Below are positions 39,573 to 51,507 of a stretch of 64,000 nucleotides of DNA, in pieces (position 1 is the first letter of the stretch; every line of letters starts with the position of its first letter). The stretch spans positions 288,743-352,742 of the forward strand of contig JAPSHX010000001.1 in NCBI GenBank assembly GCA_031179305.1. The letters run 5' to 3'. A model generated the notes under the pieces. The model worked only from the letters and a program-made list of their open reading frames with translations, was not told the origin of the DNA and searched no databases. Position numbers and translations under genes: made by a program. The DNA is from Paenarthrobacter sp. Its GTDB lineage: Bacteria > Actinomycetota > Actinomycetes > Actinomycetales > Micrococcaceae.

Positions 39573-40502
39573 ATGAACCGACCACTCGTCATCAGCGCGC
39601 GGAACCTCACCAAGGCCTATGGTGATCTCACCGCCGTGGACAACATCTCCTTCGACGTACCGGCGGGGGAGTCCTTCGGGCTGCTGGGCCCCAACGGTGC
39701 CGGCAAATCCACCACGATGAAAATGATCGGCGGCGTCTCCCAACGCACCTCGGGCACACTCAACATTATGGGCTTGGATCCTGAGTCTCACGGTCCGGAA
39801 GTCCGGGCGCATCTGGGTGTGGTCCCACAACAGGACAACCTGGATGAAGAGCTCAAGGTTCGCGAGAACCTGATCGTCTATGGACGCTATTTCGGCCTGC
39901 CTTTGAGCTATTTGCGCCCGAAAGCTGACGAGCTGCTGGAATTCGCGCAGCTGACGGACAAGGCCAATTCCAAGGTGGACGCGCTCTCCGGGGGCATGAA
40001 GCGACGGCTCACAATAGCCCGGTCGCTTATTAACGAGCCCCGCATTCTTCTCCTCGACGAACCCACCACGGGCCTGGATCCGCAGGCACGCCACATCCTC
40101 TGGGACCGGCTGTTCCGGCTCAAGGAAAGCGGGGTCACGCTCATCCTCACCACGCACTACATGGACGAGGCTGAGCAACTCTGCGACCGCCTAATCGTGG
40201 TGGACAAGGGCAGGATCATGGCCGAGGGATCGCCGGCCGCCCTGATTCGTGAGCATTCCTCGCGCGAAGTACTCGAGCTCAGGTTCGGGTCCGAGCGGAA
40301 CGCCACCATCGGCGTCGAGCTTCAAGGCATCGGTGAGCGGCTGGAGACGCTGCCCGACCGCGTACTCGTCTACGCACACGACGGCGAGGCCGCCTTGGAG
40401 CAGGTCACTGCCCGCGGGCTGCACCCCTTGACTTCCTTGGTGCGTCGCTCGTCGCTGGAAGACGTGTTTCTGCGGCTTACCGGTAGGAGCCTCGTTGACT
40501 GA
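39573..40502 (+). CDS. ABC-2 type exporter ATPase (NodI/DrrA-like)
   Basis: LLGPNGAGKSTTMKMIGGVSQRTSG; LSGGMKRRLTIARSLINEPRILLLDEPTTGLDPQARH. Confidence 0.9.
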   Translation: MNRPLVISARNLTKAYGDLTAVDNISFDVPAGESFGLLGPNGAGKSTTMKMIGGVSQRTSGTLNIMGLDPESHGPEVRAHLGVVPQQDNLDEELKVRENLIVYGRYFGLPLSYLRPKADELLEFAQLTDKANSKVDALSGGMKRRLTIARSLINEPRILLLDEPTTGLDPQARHILWDRLFRLKESGVTLILTTHYMDEAEQLCDRLIVVDKGRIMAEGSPAALIREHSSREVLELRFGSERNATIGVELQGIGERLETLPDRVLVYAHDGEAALEQVTARGLHPLTSLVRRSSLEDVFLRLTGRSLVD

Positions 40503-41358
40503 GTCGGTGAACAAACCACGCACGACGGCGGAGCTGCCGTTGCGTGCCCACTCACCTGAGGTTTCGGCCGCCCGGGCGCGACGCTGGGGTTCCTTTTTCT
40601 ATGCAGAGCAAGTGCTCCGCGTCATGCGTAACTACGGCTGGTCCGTGATCCTGTACAGCGTGGGGCAGCCCGTGGCGTATCTCTTTGCCATGGGAGTGGG
40701 GCTCGCCAGCTTGGTGGACGCCAACAGCGCAGCGGCGTTCGGAGGTGTCAGCTACCTCGAGTTCGTGGCGCCTGCGCTGCTGGTTTCTGCGGCGGTGATG
40801 ACGGCGTCGGGGGAATTCTCCTACCCCGTCATGGACGGGTTCAAATGGCGCCGGGTGTTCTATGGCCCGCATGCCTCGCCGCTGATTCCGGAGCAGATTG
40901 CCAGTGGCCACATCATGGCCAGTTCCCTGCGCTTCCTGTTGCAGTCGGTGGTCTATTTCGTGGTGGTGGCCATGTTTGGTGCTTCGCCGAGCCCGTGGGG
41001 TTGGGTGTCCGCGATCGTGGCCACAGTGGCAGCCCTGTCCTTCGGCCTGCCGTTGATGGCGTACGCGGCCAGCATCAAGCAGGACAAGGGGCAGTTCGCG
41101 TTGGTACAACGGTTCATCGTCATGCCCCTCTTCCTGTTCTCCGGGACCTTCTTCCCGCTTGATACGTTGCCGATCGCAGTTCGTTGGATCGGTTGGATCT
41201 CGCCCGTGTGGCACGGAACAGAGTTGGGCCGGGTGTTCACCTACGGCATGGACCACAACCCGCTGCTGACCATCACGCACGTGGTGTTCCTGCTGGTGAC
41301 CGCCACTGTTGGTTGGGTGCTGGTCCGCCGCCAATTTGTGAAGAGGATGGGCTCATGA
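40495..41358 (+). CDS. ABC-2 type permease (NodJ-like)
   Basis: Six-TM protein overlapping the ATPase; FVAPALLVSAAVMTASGEFSYPVMDGFKW...FSGTFFPLDTLP. Confidence 0.85.
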   Translation: MTESVNKPRTTAELPLRAHSPEVSAARARRWGSFFYAEQVLRVMRNYGWSVILYSVGQPVAYLFAMGVGLASLVDANSAAAFGGVSYLEFVAPALLVSAAVMTASGEFSYPVMDGFKWRRVFYGPHASPLIPEQIASGHIMASSLRFLLQSVVYFVVVAMFGASPSPWGWVSAIVATVAALSFGLPLMAYAASIKQDKGQFALVQRFIVMPLFLFSGTFFPLDTLPIAVRWIGWISPVWHGTELGRVFTYGMDHNPLLTITHVVFLLVTATVGWVLVRRQFVKRMGS

Positions 41359-42188
41359 GCGTCCTGACCGGTGGCCACAGCGCCACGGATCTTGCCCGTG
41401 AGCGTAAGTTCGGTTCGCTCTACTCCCGCAACGCAAAAGCCGTGGTGGGCCGCGGGCTGACGGCTGCCAAGAGCAGCACGTGGCTGGTGATGGTGTCCGG
41501 GTTCTTTGAACCTGTGCTGTTCCTACTGGCCATGGGCGTGGGCATGGGCTCCATCGTGGGTACGGTCCAAGGTCCAGGCGGCGAGGAAATCAGCTACGCG
41601 GCGTACATTGCCCCGGCGCTACTTGCCGTTTCGGCCATGAATGGAGCCATCTATGACTCCACCTGGAACGTTTTCTTCAAGATGAACTTCGCCAAGCTGT
41701 ACCAAGGGATGCTCTACACATCCCTGGGGCCGCTGGACGTTGCGATCGGCGAAATCTTCCTGGCTCTCCTTCGGGGCCTGCTGTACGCCACGGGATTCAC
41801 CGCCGTCATGGGGGTGATGGGCCTGCTCACCAGTTGGTGGGCCATCCTGGTTATTCCCGCATCAGTGCTGATCGCGTTCGGTTTCGCGAGCTTCGGGATG
41901 GGCATCACCAGCTTCATGAAGACGTTCCAGCAGATGGACTGGATCAACTTCTTCCTGCTGCCCATGTTCCTGTTCAGTGCCACGTTCTACCCGCTCAGTG
42001 TCTACCCGCAGGTCATCCAGTGGTTCATCCAGGCCATGCCGTTGTGGCACGGGGTGGAACTTCTGCGCCAAATCAGCGTGGGCTCGTTCAGCCCGGCCAC
42101 TGCCATCCACGTGGGTTACTACCTGGTGATGATCGCGCTAGGGATCATGCTGACCACCGCGAGGCTGCGCCAGCTGTTCCTGAAATGA
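41355..42188 (+). CDS. ABC-2 type permease (NodJ-like), second copy
   Basis: YIAPALLAVSAMNGAIYDSTWNVFFKMNFAKLYQGML...FLFSATFYPLSVYPQ. ATG at 41355. Confidence 0.85.
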   Translation: MSVLTGGHSATDLARERKFGSLYSRNAKAVVGRGLTAAKSSTWLVMVSGFFEPVLFLLAMGVGMGSIVGTVQGPGGEEISYAAYIAPALLAVSAMNGAIYDSTWNVFFKMNFAKLYQGMLYTSLGPLDVAIGEIFLALLRGLLYATGFTAVMGVMGLLTSWWAILVIPASVLIAFGFASFGMGITSFMKTFQQMDWINFFLLPMFLFSATFYPLSVYPQVIQWFIQAMPLWHGVELLRQISVGSFSPATAIHVGYYLVMIALGIMLTTARLRQLFLK

Positions 42189-42251
42189 CTCCTGTGTTCG
42201 CCGTCCGTGGAAGCGGACGGGGCACCTTTCCGCATTTGAGAGAATGGGTTC

Positions 42252-42818
42252 ATGCAATCTCTCGGTGACCCGCACCCGTCCACGTCCCCCGCCGGTAAAG
42301 GCATGTTCAAGGGCTTCCGCATCGGCGGCCTGGGGATGACAGTCGTCATCATCGCTTTCCTGGTAGCCGTCATCTTTGCGGCCAACCAGAACGATGTTGT
42401 GGGCTGGGTTGTGGCTGTGGTTGCTTTCGGGTGGCTTGCCCTTGCAACGTTCGTGGTGCTGAGCATCCGCAAGGCCGCGCAGCGGGCCGGCGCCAAGCTG
42501 ACCGAAGCGCAAAATGCCTTCAACGCCGCAGCTGGCCGCGCGCCGTCGTCGTCCGCCGCTGACAACGGTGGCACGCGCGTAGTTGCCGAGCGCAGCAAAG
42601 CCGATGAAGTCCGTGACCTCAAGCTGGACCACTCATTCAAGATTGTCCAGGTGCAGGTCCGCGTGGTGGACGAGGAACGAGCCAAGGGGGCGACGGCCAA
42701 CCAGGACACCATCAATCGGGCGCTGGAAACCATCGCTATTACAGCAACAAATGCACGGGACATGATCAAGTCTTCGGGTGGCTCGGACGAGCCCGTTGCC
42801 GGCACCATCATCGACTAG
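42252..42818 (+). CDS. Hypothetical protein with two predicted TM helices
   Basis: Hydrophobic GLGMTVVIIAFLVAVIFAANQNDVVGWVVAVVAFGWLALATFVVLSI; no family recognised. Confidence 0.65.
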   Translation: MQSLGDPHPSTSPAGKGMFKGFRIGGLGMTVVIIAFLVAVIFAANQNDVVGWVVAVVAFGWLALATFVVLSIRKAAQRAGAKLTEAQNAFNAAAGRAPSSSAADNGGTRVVAERSKADEVRDLKLDHSFKIVQVQVRVVDEERAKGATANQDTINRALETIAITATNARDMIKSSGGSDEPVAGTIID

Positions 42819-42828
42819 AGTAGAGCGG

Positions 42829-44807
<1,979 letters not shown>

Positions 44808-44811
44808 GTCC

Positions 44812-45489
44812 ATGTGCTCAGCTGGCCAGCTCAACGTCAAGACCGGCACCCGAGAGGGTGCCGGTCCGGACGACTCCCGCCAGCCCGCTGTTTCCGGCAC
44901 CGATTGCGGCGCTGGAGACACCATGTGCGTCGGCGTGATCCTTGGCTTCCCACCGGAGATCGCCCGTGAACTCCAGGAATGGAGGGCCTCCTTCGGTGAT
45001 CCGATGGCTGAGGTCATTCCTGCCCACATCACCCTGATCACCACCACACCCACCCAGGACTGGGCCGCCACCCGGGAGCACGTCAGGGAAGTCGCAAGGA
45101 CCCAGGAACCTTTCGAAATCACCATTTCAGGCACGGGATCTTTCCGTCCCATCTCGCCGGTGGTGTTCGTGAACGTCGAGGAAGGCTTTGAGGAGTGCGT
45201 GCAGTTGCACGAGAAACTTCAAACAGGCCCACTCGAGCGGAGGTTGCCCTTCCCGTACCACCCGCACGTGACCGTAGCGCACGATGTCGCCCAGGAAAAC
45301 CTTGACGAGGCCGAAACGGTCCTCAGGGATTACCGGGCGACGTTCCCTGTGGTTAGCATGGGACTTTACGAGCACGACACCAATGGAATTTGGCAGCTAC
45401 GGGAAGAGCTCGACTTTGGCGGCGATACTGACGAAGCACAGCAAGCGGATCCAAGCCGCAGAGGCGGACGTTCCTCCGCTGCCAACTGA
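44812..45489 (+). CDS. 2'-5' RNA ligase family protein
   Basis: HxT-type motifs AHITLI and HPHVTVAH. Alternative ATG at 44923. Confidence 0.8.
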   Translation: MCSAGQLNVKTGTREGAGPDDSRQPAVSGTDCGAGDTMCVGVILGFPPEIARELQEWRASFGDPMAEVIPAHITLITTTPTQDWAATREHVREVARTQEPFEITISGTGSFRPISPVVFVNVEEGFEECVQLHEKLQTGPLERRLPFPYHPHVTVAHDVAQENLDEAETVLRDYRATFPVVSMGLYEHDTNGIWQLREELDFGGDTDEAQQADPSRRGGRSSAAN

Positions 45490-46501
45490 GCTGGCGAAAC
45501 TCAAACTCCAACTTCTCCGCAAAAGGCAGGAATGGGGCCATGCGAAGCGCGCAGGCGAGGGCTTGCCGAAGAAGGTTGGTGCCTTCTTTGCACTCTTTCT
45601 CGCGAGGCTGAACACCAACCGGGCCATGCGTTCCTTTCAGCACTACACCCGGCAGCACGGGCCATTGTTGAGCGCCGGTATCGGCTTCAACATGTTTTTC
45701 TCCGTGACCGGTCTGCTCACTACTGGCTTCGCCATTGCAGGAATAGTTCTGGGCGGTAATCCCGCACTGCAGGATGCCGTAATCGAGAGTGTGGCAGCGG
45801 CTGCCCCGGGGCTCCTTCAGGTGGATGGCGGCGAAGGGCTGGTGGATCCACAATCCTTGCTTAACCCGTCGGGGCTCGGGTGGACGGCCCTCATCGCAGC
45901 GGTTGTCACAGTTTTTGTTTCCCTTGGCTGGATTGCCAGCATCAGGGAAGGTCTTCGGGGGATCATGAAAGCTGATCCCCTGGTGCGCAATCCGATCCTT
46001 CAAAAGCTCATCGACGCCGGCACCCTGCTGCTCCTCGGCGTCATCCTTGTGATCAGCGCAGGTGTCTCGCTCGTCTTTGGCACCGCAGCGGGCTGGCTCA
46101 TAGCTTTGCTCAAATTGGACGAAGGCGTTGCCGAGCCCGTAGCAGCCACGGTCAAGATCGTCGTCCCGCTCCTCCTGAACTGCGCGACGGCGGCAGTGCT
46201 GTTCCGCATTGCAGGTGGGCTGAAGCTGGGGCGCCGCTCATTCCTGGAGGGCGTGGTGCTGGCAGGCGTGGGGACAACGGTCCTGCAATTCTTCAGCACC
46301 GAACTTTTGGCCCGGTCAGGCAACAATCCGGTTCTGGCATCGTTTGCCATTATCATCGGCCTGCTCATCTGGTTCAATCTTGTGAGCCAGGTGTACCTCG
46401 TCTCGGCGTCGTGGTCTGCTATTCGCGAGGCTGACACGGCGTCGGGGGAGTCGCCGCGCAAGAAAGTCCTGGGTTCGCGGCGCGTGGCGCCCCGCACCTG
46501 A
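45383..46501 (+). CDS. YihY/BrkB family membrane protein
   Basis: MRSFQHYTRQHGPLLSAGIGFNMFFSVTGLLTTGFAIAG and multiple TM helices. Start uncertain; overlaps the preceding gene. Confidence 0.83.
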   Translation: MEFGSYGKSSTLAAILTKHSKRIQAAEADVPPLPTELAKLKLQLLRKRQEWGHAKRAGEGLPKKVGAFFALFLARLNTNRAMRSFQHYTRQHGPLLSAGIGFNMFFSVTGLLTTGFAIAGIVLGGNPALQDAVIESVAAAAPGLLQVDGGEGLVDPQSLLNPSGLGWTALIAAVVTVFVSLGWIASIREGLRGIMKADPLVRNPILQKLIDAGTLLLLGVILVISAGVSLVFGTAAGWLIALLKLDEGVAEPVAATVKIVVPLLLNCATAAVLFRIAGGLKLGRRSFLEGVVLAGVGTTVLQFFSTELLARSGNNPVLASFAIIIGLLIWFNLVSQVYLVSASWSAIREADTASGESPRKKVLGSRRVAPRT

Positions 46502-46521
46502 AAGTTTTAGCTGGAGGCCGC

Positions 46522-46674
46522 ATGAACAACCAACTGTGGATCGCCTGCCTGCTTGGGGCTGCAGCCGGACTCGTCGTTGGCCAGCTGATCTTCAATTCGC
46601 CCTTTCTGGGCATCCTCATTGGCGTTGGCCTTGGTGCCTTGGTGGGCGCCGCTTTGGGACCCCGCCGGGGTTAG
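46522..46674 (+). CDS. Small 50-aa membrane protein (not in the supplied ORF track)
   Basis: MNNQLWIACLLGAAAGLVVGQLIFNSPFLGILIGVGLGALVGAALGPRRG; preceded by GGAGG-like CTGGAGGCCGC; Gly-zipper-like hydrophobic protein. Confidence 0.65.
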   Translation: MNNQLWIACLLGAAAGLVVGQLIFNSPFLGILIGVGLGALVGAALGPRRG

Positions 46675-46726
46675 CAGGCGAGGTCCTGTTGCGATAATAT
46701 CCCAAGGCGGCCATCGGCAAGTAAGT

Positions 46727-46794
46727 ACCCATGTAGGTCGCAGATCAGGCCGTTATGAGTGCTCAGAACGACCTGATCTGTTACTTACTTGGGT
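46727..46794. repeat. 68-bp palindromic interspersed repeat, copy C (most diverged)
   Basis: ACCCATGTAGGTCGCAGATCAGGCCGTTATGAGT|GCTCAGAACGACCTGATCTGTTACTTACTTGGGT; 27/34 arm positions pair. Confidence 0.93.
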
Positions 46795-46803
46795 GGGGGC
46801 GGG

Positions 46804-47580
46804 TTATCCAGCGTCGCTGACCTCGAGGTAGGGGTCCGCCCAAGCGCTGATGATCCGTGCAACCCGTGCTGCCTGACCCTTCCCGGTGAGGAGATGTTCG
46901 CTGCCCTCCAGGGAGATAAAACTCCGGGGGTGGCGGGCGGTGCGGAAAATTTCGCTGGCGTTATCGATCCCCACAGTGTTGTCGGTGGGGGAGTGCATCA
47001 CCATCAGCGGCTTGTGGAGGGTGCGGATGCAGTCGCGCAGATCGGCGCGTTCCACATCCTCCACAAAGTGGCGCCGGACCTCCATGGGCCGTCCCCCAAG
47101 GTCAACCACAGCGCTGCCGTCCCGCAGGATGGAGTCGATTTCCGTGTCGAACATGTGCTCAACGTGTTTGGGTTCGTAGGGTGCACCAACCGTCACCACG
47201 GCGTTGAGGCCGGGGATGTCGCGGGCTGCGGCGAGAACCGCTGCACCTCCGAACGAGTGGCCCACCAAGAGTGAGATTCCCCGGCCTTCCTCCCGCATGA
47301 AGTCCGCAGCCAGGATGGTGTCGGCTACTTTGACGCTGAACGACCCCGCAGACCATTCACCTGCGGAGTTGCCCAAGCCGAGGTTGTCGAAGCGCAGCAT
47401 CCCCACACCCTGCTCGGCGAGTCCTTTGCAGATCCGGGATGCGGCGGGGCTGTCCTTGCCGAGCGTCAGGCCGTGCGAGTACAGCCCCCAACCCCGGACG
47501 GGTCCTTCGGGCACGTCCACGATGCCGGCCAGGGTGTCGCCAGTACTTCCCGTGAAGCTGATCTTCTCAGAGCGTGACAC
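46804..47580 (-). CDS. Alpha/beta hydrolase
   Basis: VPEGPVRGWGLYSHGLTLGKDSPAASRICKGLAEQGVGMLRFDNLG; nucleophile elbow LVGHSFGGAA; MHSPTDNTVG; GSEHLL. Confidence 0.87.
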   Translation of the reverse strand: MSRSEKISFTGSTGDTLAGIVDVPEGPVRGWGLYSHGLTLGKDSPAASRICKGLAEQGVGMLRFDNLGLGNSAGEWSAGSFSVKVADTILAADFMREEGRGISLLVGHSFGGAAVLAAARDIPGLNAVVTVGAPYEPKHVEHMFDTEIDSILRDGSAVVDLGGRPMEVRRHFVEDVERADLRDCIRTLHKPLMVMHSPTDNTVGIDNASEIFRTARHPRSFISLEGSEHLLTGKGQAARVARIISAWADPYLEVSDAG

Positions 47581-47637
47581 GCTGATCTCCTTGCGTTGGA
47601 TGAGGGTTGCGGTGATGACAGGCTACGACACTGGATT

Positions 47638-47687
47638 AACGACGACGGCGCCGCTCACCATCAGTGGTGAGCGGCGCCGTCGTCGTT
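47638..47687 (-). terminator. 22-bp perfect inverted repeat terminator downstream of sdhB
   Basis: AACGACGACGGCGCCGCTCACC-ATCAGT-GGTGAGCGGCGCCGTCGTCGTT, just 3' of the sdh operon on the minus strand. Confidence 0.75.
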
Positions 47688-47711
47688 TGGTTCCTTAGGA
47701 GACCGGCAAAA

Positions 47712-48494
47712 CTAGATCTTGCGGGCCAGAATGGCCTGCTTGACCTCGGCGATTGCTTGGGTCACCTGGATGCCACGGGGGCATGCTTCCGAGCAGTTGA
47801 AGGTGGTGCGGCAGCGCCACACGCCTTCTTTGTCGTTCAGGATCTCAAGGCGCATGTCTCCGGCGTCATCACGGGAATCGAAGATGAAGCGGTGTGCGTT
47901 GACGATCGCTGCCGGGCCAAAGTACTGGCCATCGGTCCAGAAGACCGGGCAGGAGGACGTGCACGCAGCGCACAGGATGCACTTGGTGGTGTCGTCAAAG
48001 CGCTCACGGTCCTCAACGGACTGCAGGCGTTCCTTGGTGGGCTCGTGGCCCTTGTTGATCAGGAACGGCATGACTTCGCGGAAGGACTGGAAGAAGGGTT
48101 CCATGTCCACAATCAGGTCCTTCTCCACGGGAAGGCCCTTGATGGGCTCCACGGTGATGGGCTTGGTGGTGTCCAGGTCCTTCAGGAGAGTCTTGCAGGC
48201 CAGGCGGTTGCGGCCGTTGATGCGCATGGCATCAGAACCACAAACACCGTGGGCGCAGGAACGGCGGAACGATACGGAGCCGTCGATTTCCCACTTGACC
48301 TTGTGGAGGGCATCCAACACGCGGTCCGTGCCGTACATGGTCAGTTTGTAGTCGTCCCAGCGTGCTTCGTCCGAGATTTCGGGATCGTAGCGGCGCACGC
48401 GCAGCGTGATATGGAACGTGGGAATTTCACCGTCGCCGGCAACACTTGCCGGAAGCTCGATCTTGGAAGCGGGCTCTGCCATTTCGGTCGTCAT
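47712..48494 (-). CDS. sdhB: Succinate dehydrogenase iron-sulfur subunit
   Basis: FRRSCAHGVCGSDAMRINGRNRLACKTL; CILCAACTSSCPVFW; CSEACPRGIQVTQAI. Confidence 0.97.
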   Translation of the reverse strand: MTTEMAEPASKIELPASVAGDGEIPTFHITLRVRRYDPEISDEARWDDYKLTMYGTDRVLDALHKVKWEIDGSVSFRRSCAHGVCGSDAMRINGRNRLACKTLLKDLDTTKPITVEPIKGLPVEKDLIVDMEPFFQSFREVMPFLINKGHEPTKERLQSVEDRERFDDTTKCILCAACTSSCPVFWTDGQYFGPAAIVNAHRFIFDSRDDAGDMRLEILNDKEGVWRCRTTFNCSEACPRGIQVTQAIAEVKQAILARKI

Positions 48495-50293
48495 TAGTAC
48501 TTACGCTCCATCGGCTCGTAACGGGTGAAGATGACGGGCTTGGTCTCAAGACGGATGCCCGCGACGGATTCCGCCGAGGAGTCGACGGTGACGGACGTGT
48601 CCAGGTAAGCCATGGAGTGCTTCATGAACTTTTCGTCGTTGCGGTCCGGGAAGTCCTCGCGGTAGTGACCACCGCGGGATTCTTCACGGTGGAGGGCACC
48701 AACGGTCATGACCTTGGCCATGTCCAGCAGGAAGCCAAGCTCCACGGCCTCCAGGAGGTCAAGGTTGAAGCGCTTGCCCTTGTCCTGCACAGTGACGTGC
48801 TTGTAGCGCTCTTCGAACGAGGCGATGTCGCGAAGGACCTGCTCCAGCGATTCCTTGGTGCGGAACACCTGCATGTTGGCGTCCATGGTGTCCTGCAGTT
48901 CCTTGCGGATTTGGGCAACACGCTCGGTGCCATTGCCCGTCAGCAGGCCGTCCAGGATGCCGCGGGTCATTGCCTCAGGGTCCTCGGGAAGCTCGACGAA
49001 CTCAGCGGTCTTCGAGTACTCCGCAGCGGCAATACCGGCGCGCTTACCGAACACGTTGATGTCCAGTAGCGAGTTGGTGCCGAGACGATTCGAACCGTGC
49101 ACGGAAACGCAAGCAACTTCACCGGCTGCGTAGAGGCCCGGCACAATGGTGTCGTTGTCCTGCAGCACTTCGGTGGTGATGTTGGTGGGGATGCCGCCCA
49201 TAGCGTAGTGCGCCGTGGGGAAGACGGGGACAGGGTCGGTGAACGGCTCCACACCCAGGTAGGTGCGGGCGAACTCCGTGATGTCCGGAAGCTTGGCCTC
49301 GATGTGTGCAGGCTCAAGGTGGGTCAGGTCCAGGAGGACGTAGTCCTTGTTGGGGCCGCAGCCGCGGCCTTCGCGCACTTCGTTGGCCATGGCGCGGGCC
49401 ACGATGTCGCGGGGTGCGAGGTCCTTGATGGTAGGGGCGTAACGCTCCATGAAGCGCTCACCCTCCGAGTTACGCAGGATGGCACCTTCACCACGTGCGC
49501 CCTCGGTAAGGAGGATGCCCAGGCCGGCGAGGCCGGTCGGGTGGAACTGGAAGAACTCCATGTCTTCCAAGGGGATGCCGCGACGGAACGCGATGCCCAT
49601 GCCATCACCGGTGAGGGTGTGTGCGTTGGAGGTGGTTTTGAAGACCTTGCCGGCGCCGCCGGAGGCGAACACCACGGACTTGGCCTGGAACACGTGCAGT
49701 TCGCCGGAGGCGAGGTCGTAGGAGACCACGCCGGCGACACGCTTCTGCTTGTAGGGGGTTCCGTCTTCGCGTACTGCGTCTTCTTCGACGATCAGCAGGT
49801 CCAGGACGTAGTACTCGTTGTAGAACTCAACGTTGTGCTTGACGCAGTTTTGGTACAGCGTCTGCAGGATCATGTGGCCCGTACGGTCGGCTGCATAGCA
49901 AGCGCGGCGGACGGGTGCCTTGCCGTGGTCACGGGTGTGGCCACCGAAGCGGCGCTGGTCAATCCGGCCCTCGGGCGTGCGGTTGAAGGGCAGACCCATC
50001 TTTTCCAGGTCCAGCACGGCGTCGATGGCTTCCTTCGCCATGACCTCGGCTGCGTCCTGGTCAACCAGGTAGTCGCCGCCCTTGATGGTGTCAAAGGTGT
50101 GCCATTCCCAGTTGTCTTCTTCGACGTTGGCCAGTGCTGCGCACATTCCACCCTGGGCCGCACCGGTGTGCGAGCGGGTGGGGTAGAGCTTGGTCAGTAC
50201 CGCGGTGCGTGCTCGCTGACCGGATTCGATCGCGGCGCGCATGCCGGCGCCACCTGCACCGACAATGACGACGTCGTACTTATGGACCTGCAT
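48494..50293 (-). CDS. sdhA: Succinate dehydrogenase flavoprotein subunit
   Basis: [21 protein letters not shown]...[19 protein letters not shown]...[33 protein letters not shown] at 50293. Confidence 0.97.
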   Translation of the reverse strand: MQVHKYDVVIVGAGGAGMRAAIESGQRARTAVLTKLYPTRSHTGAAQGGMCAALANVEEDNWEWHTFDTIKGGDYLVDQDAAEVMAKEAIDAVLDLEKMGLPFNRTPEGRIDQRRFGGHTRDHGKAPVRRACYAADRTGHMILQTLYQNCVKHNVEFYNEYYVLDLLIVEEDAVREDGTPYKQKRVAGVVSYDLASGELHVFQAKSVVFASGGAGKVFKTTSNAHTLTGDGMGIAFRRGIPLEDMEFFQFHPTGLAGLGILLTEGARGEGAILRNSEGERFMERYAPTIKDLAPRDIVARAMANEVREGRGCGPNKDYVLLDLTHLEPAHIEAKLPDITEFARTYLGVEPFTDPVPVFPTAHYAMGGIPTNITTEVLQDNDTIVPGLYAAGEVACVSVHGSNRLGTNSLLDINVFGKRAGIAAAEYSKTAEFVELPEDPEAMTRGILDGLLTGNGTERVAQIRKELQDTMDANMQVFRTKESLEQVLRDIASFEERYKHVTVQDKGKRFNLDLLEAVELGFLLDMAKVMTVGALHREESRGGHYREDFPDRNDEKFMKHSMAYLDTSVTVDSSAESVAGIRLETKPVIFTRYEPMERKY

Positions 50294-50391
50294 ACCAGAT
50301 GCTCTCTCTTTCAAAATTCAGATGGTCGGCGGAGGCTGCTCCGCTACGTCAGGCGAACCGGTTCACTCAAAGGAGTAACCGGAGGGCGCCG

Positions 50392-50868
50392 CTACGGGGC
50401 CGGGCAGAAACCGCCAGGCAACTGGACGCCGTCGACGACGGGGCACGGGTCGAAGGTGAAGATCACCAGTGTGCCGAGGATGATGATGACCAGGGTGGCC
50501 GCGTAGAGGACCATCTTGAGCCAGAAGCGCGTGGAATCCTTCTCGGCGTAGTCGTTGATGATGGTGCGGACGCCATTGGTTCCGTGCAGCATGGCAAGCC
50601 ACAACATGGCAAGGTCCCAGAACTGCCAGAACGGATCGGCCCACTTGCCGGCAACGAAGCCGAAGTCGATGGCGTGGATGCCCTCGCCCACCAGCAGGTT
50701 CACGAACAGGTGGCCGAAGATCAGCACCACCAGGACGATGCCGGAGAGGCGCATGAAGAGCCAGGCGATCATTTCGAAGTTGCCACGGCTGGAGCCGGTG
50801 CGGTTGTACTTCGGAGCGATCTTGCCGGAGCCGATTTTTCCACTGCGTGGGGATTCGATGGTTGTCAT
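50392..50868 (-). CDS. sdhD: Succinate dehydrogenase hydrophobic membrane anchor subunit
   Basis: EMIAWLFMRLSGIVLVVLIFGHLFVNLL...WLAMLHGTNGVRTIINDY. Confidence 0.9.
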   Translation of the reverse strand: MTTIESPRSGKIGSGKIAPKYNRTGSSRGNFEMIAWLFMRLSGIVLVVLIFGHLFVNLLVGEGIHAIDFGFVAGKWADPFWQFWDLAMLWLAMLHGTNGVRTIINDYAEKDSTRFWLKMVLYAATLVIIILGTLVIFTFDPCPVVDGVQLPGGFCPAP

Positions 50869-50871
50869 GGC

Positions 50872-51252
50872 TTAGTGGCCTCCCAGCGCGAGGGAAAGGT
50901 GGCGGATGGCGAAGCCTGCGAACGTGACAAGCCACAGCGCAAGCACGACCCACAGCAACTGGCGCTGGTACTTCGCGCCCTTCTTCCAGAAGTCGATGGC
51001 GATCACACGCAGGCCGTTGAAGGCGTGGAAAATGATCGCGGCGACCAGGCCCGTTTCACCCAGGGCCATGAGGGGGTTCTTGTATGCGCCAATGACGGCG
51101 GTGTAGGCCTCAGGGGACACGCGCACCAATGAGGTGTCCAGCACATGGACCAACAAGAAGAAAAAGATCACTACACCTGTAATGCGGTGTCCAACCCAGG
51201 ACCACATGCCTTCACGGCCGCGGTACAAGGTGCCAGCTGGTTTTGTCGGCAC
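50872..51252 (-). CDS. sdhC: Succinate dehydrogenase cytochrome b556 subunit
   Basis: GTLYRGREGMWSWVGHRITGVVIFFFLLVHVLDTSLV...FHAFNGLRVIAIDFW. Confidence 0.92.
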   Translation of the reverse strand: MPTKPAGTLYRGREGMWSWVGHRITGVVIFFFLLVHVLDTSLVRVSPEAYTAVIGAYKNPLMALGETGLVAAIIFHAFNGLRVIAIDFWKKGAKYQRQLLWVVLALWLVTFAGFAIRHLSLALGGH

Positions 51253-51507
51253 TGATTAAACCTTCCTGCAACACAGCGGCGCTGGCATGGGATCCACGCG
51301 GGGGGAACGCCTGCTGCGAGAGCACTCGTAGCTCACGCCTAAATCTAGGCTTCGCTAACAGCATATTCAATTTAGGACGGGCTTCTCTGCTTGTTAATTC
51401 CATGTTTCCTGCCGATATTCAGGCGATTTTCGGCAGTGCCTGAGACGAACGCCACACGTGTGTCCCGCTGCGGGGGCTTGTCGCCCGGCACAGGATAAAG
51501 TGTTGCG

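Noticed and set aside
51337-51350. GCCTA-AATC-TAGGC upstream of sdhC as an operator
   Set aside because: Only 5-bp arms; too weak to report as a feature without conservation data.
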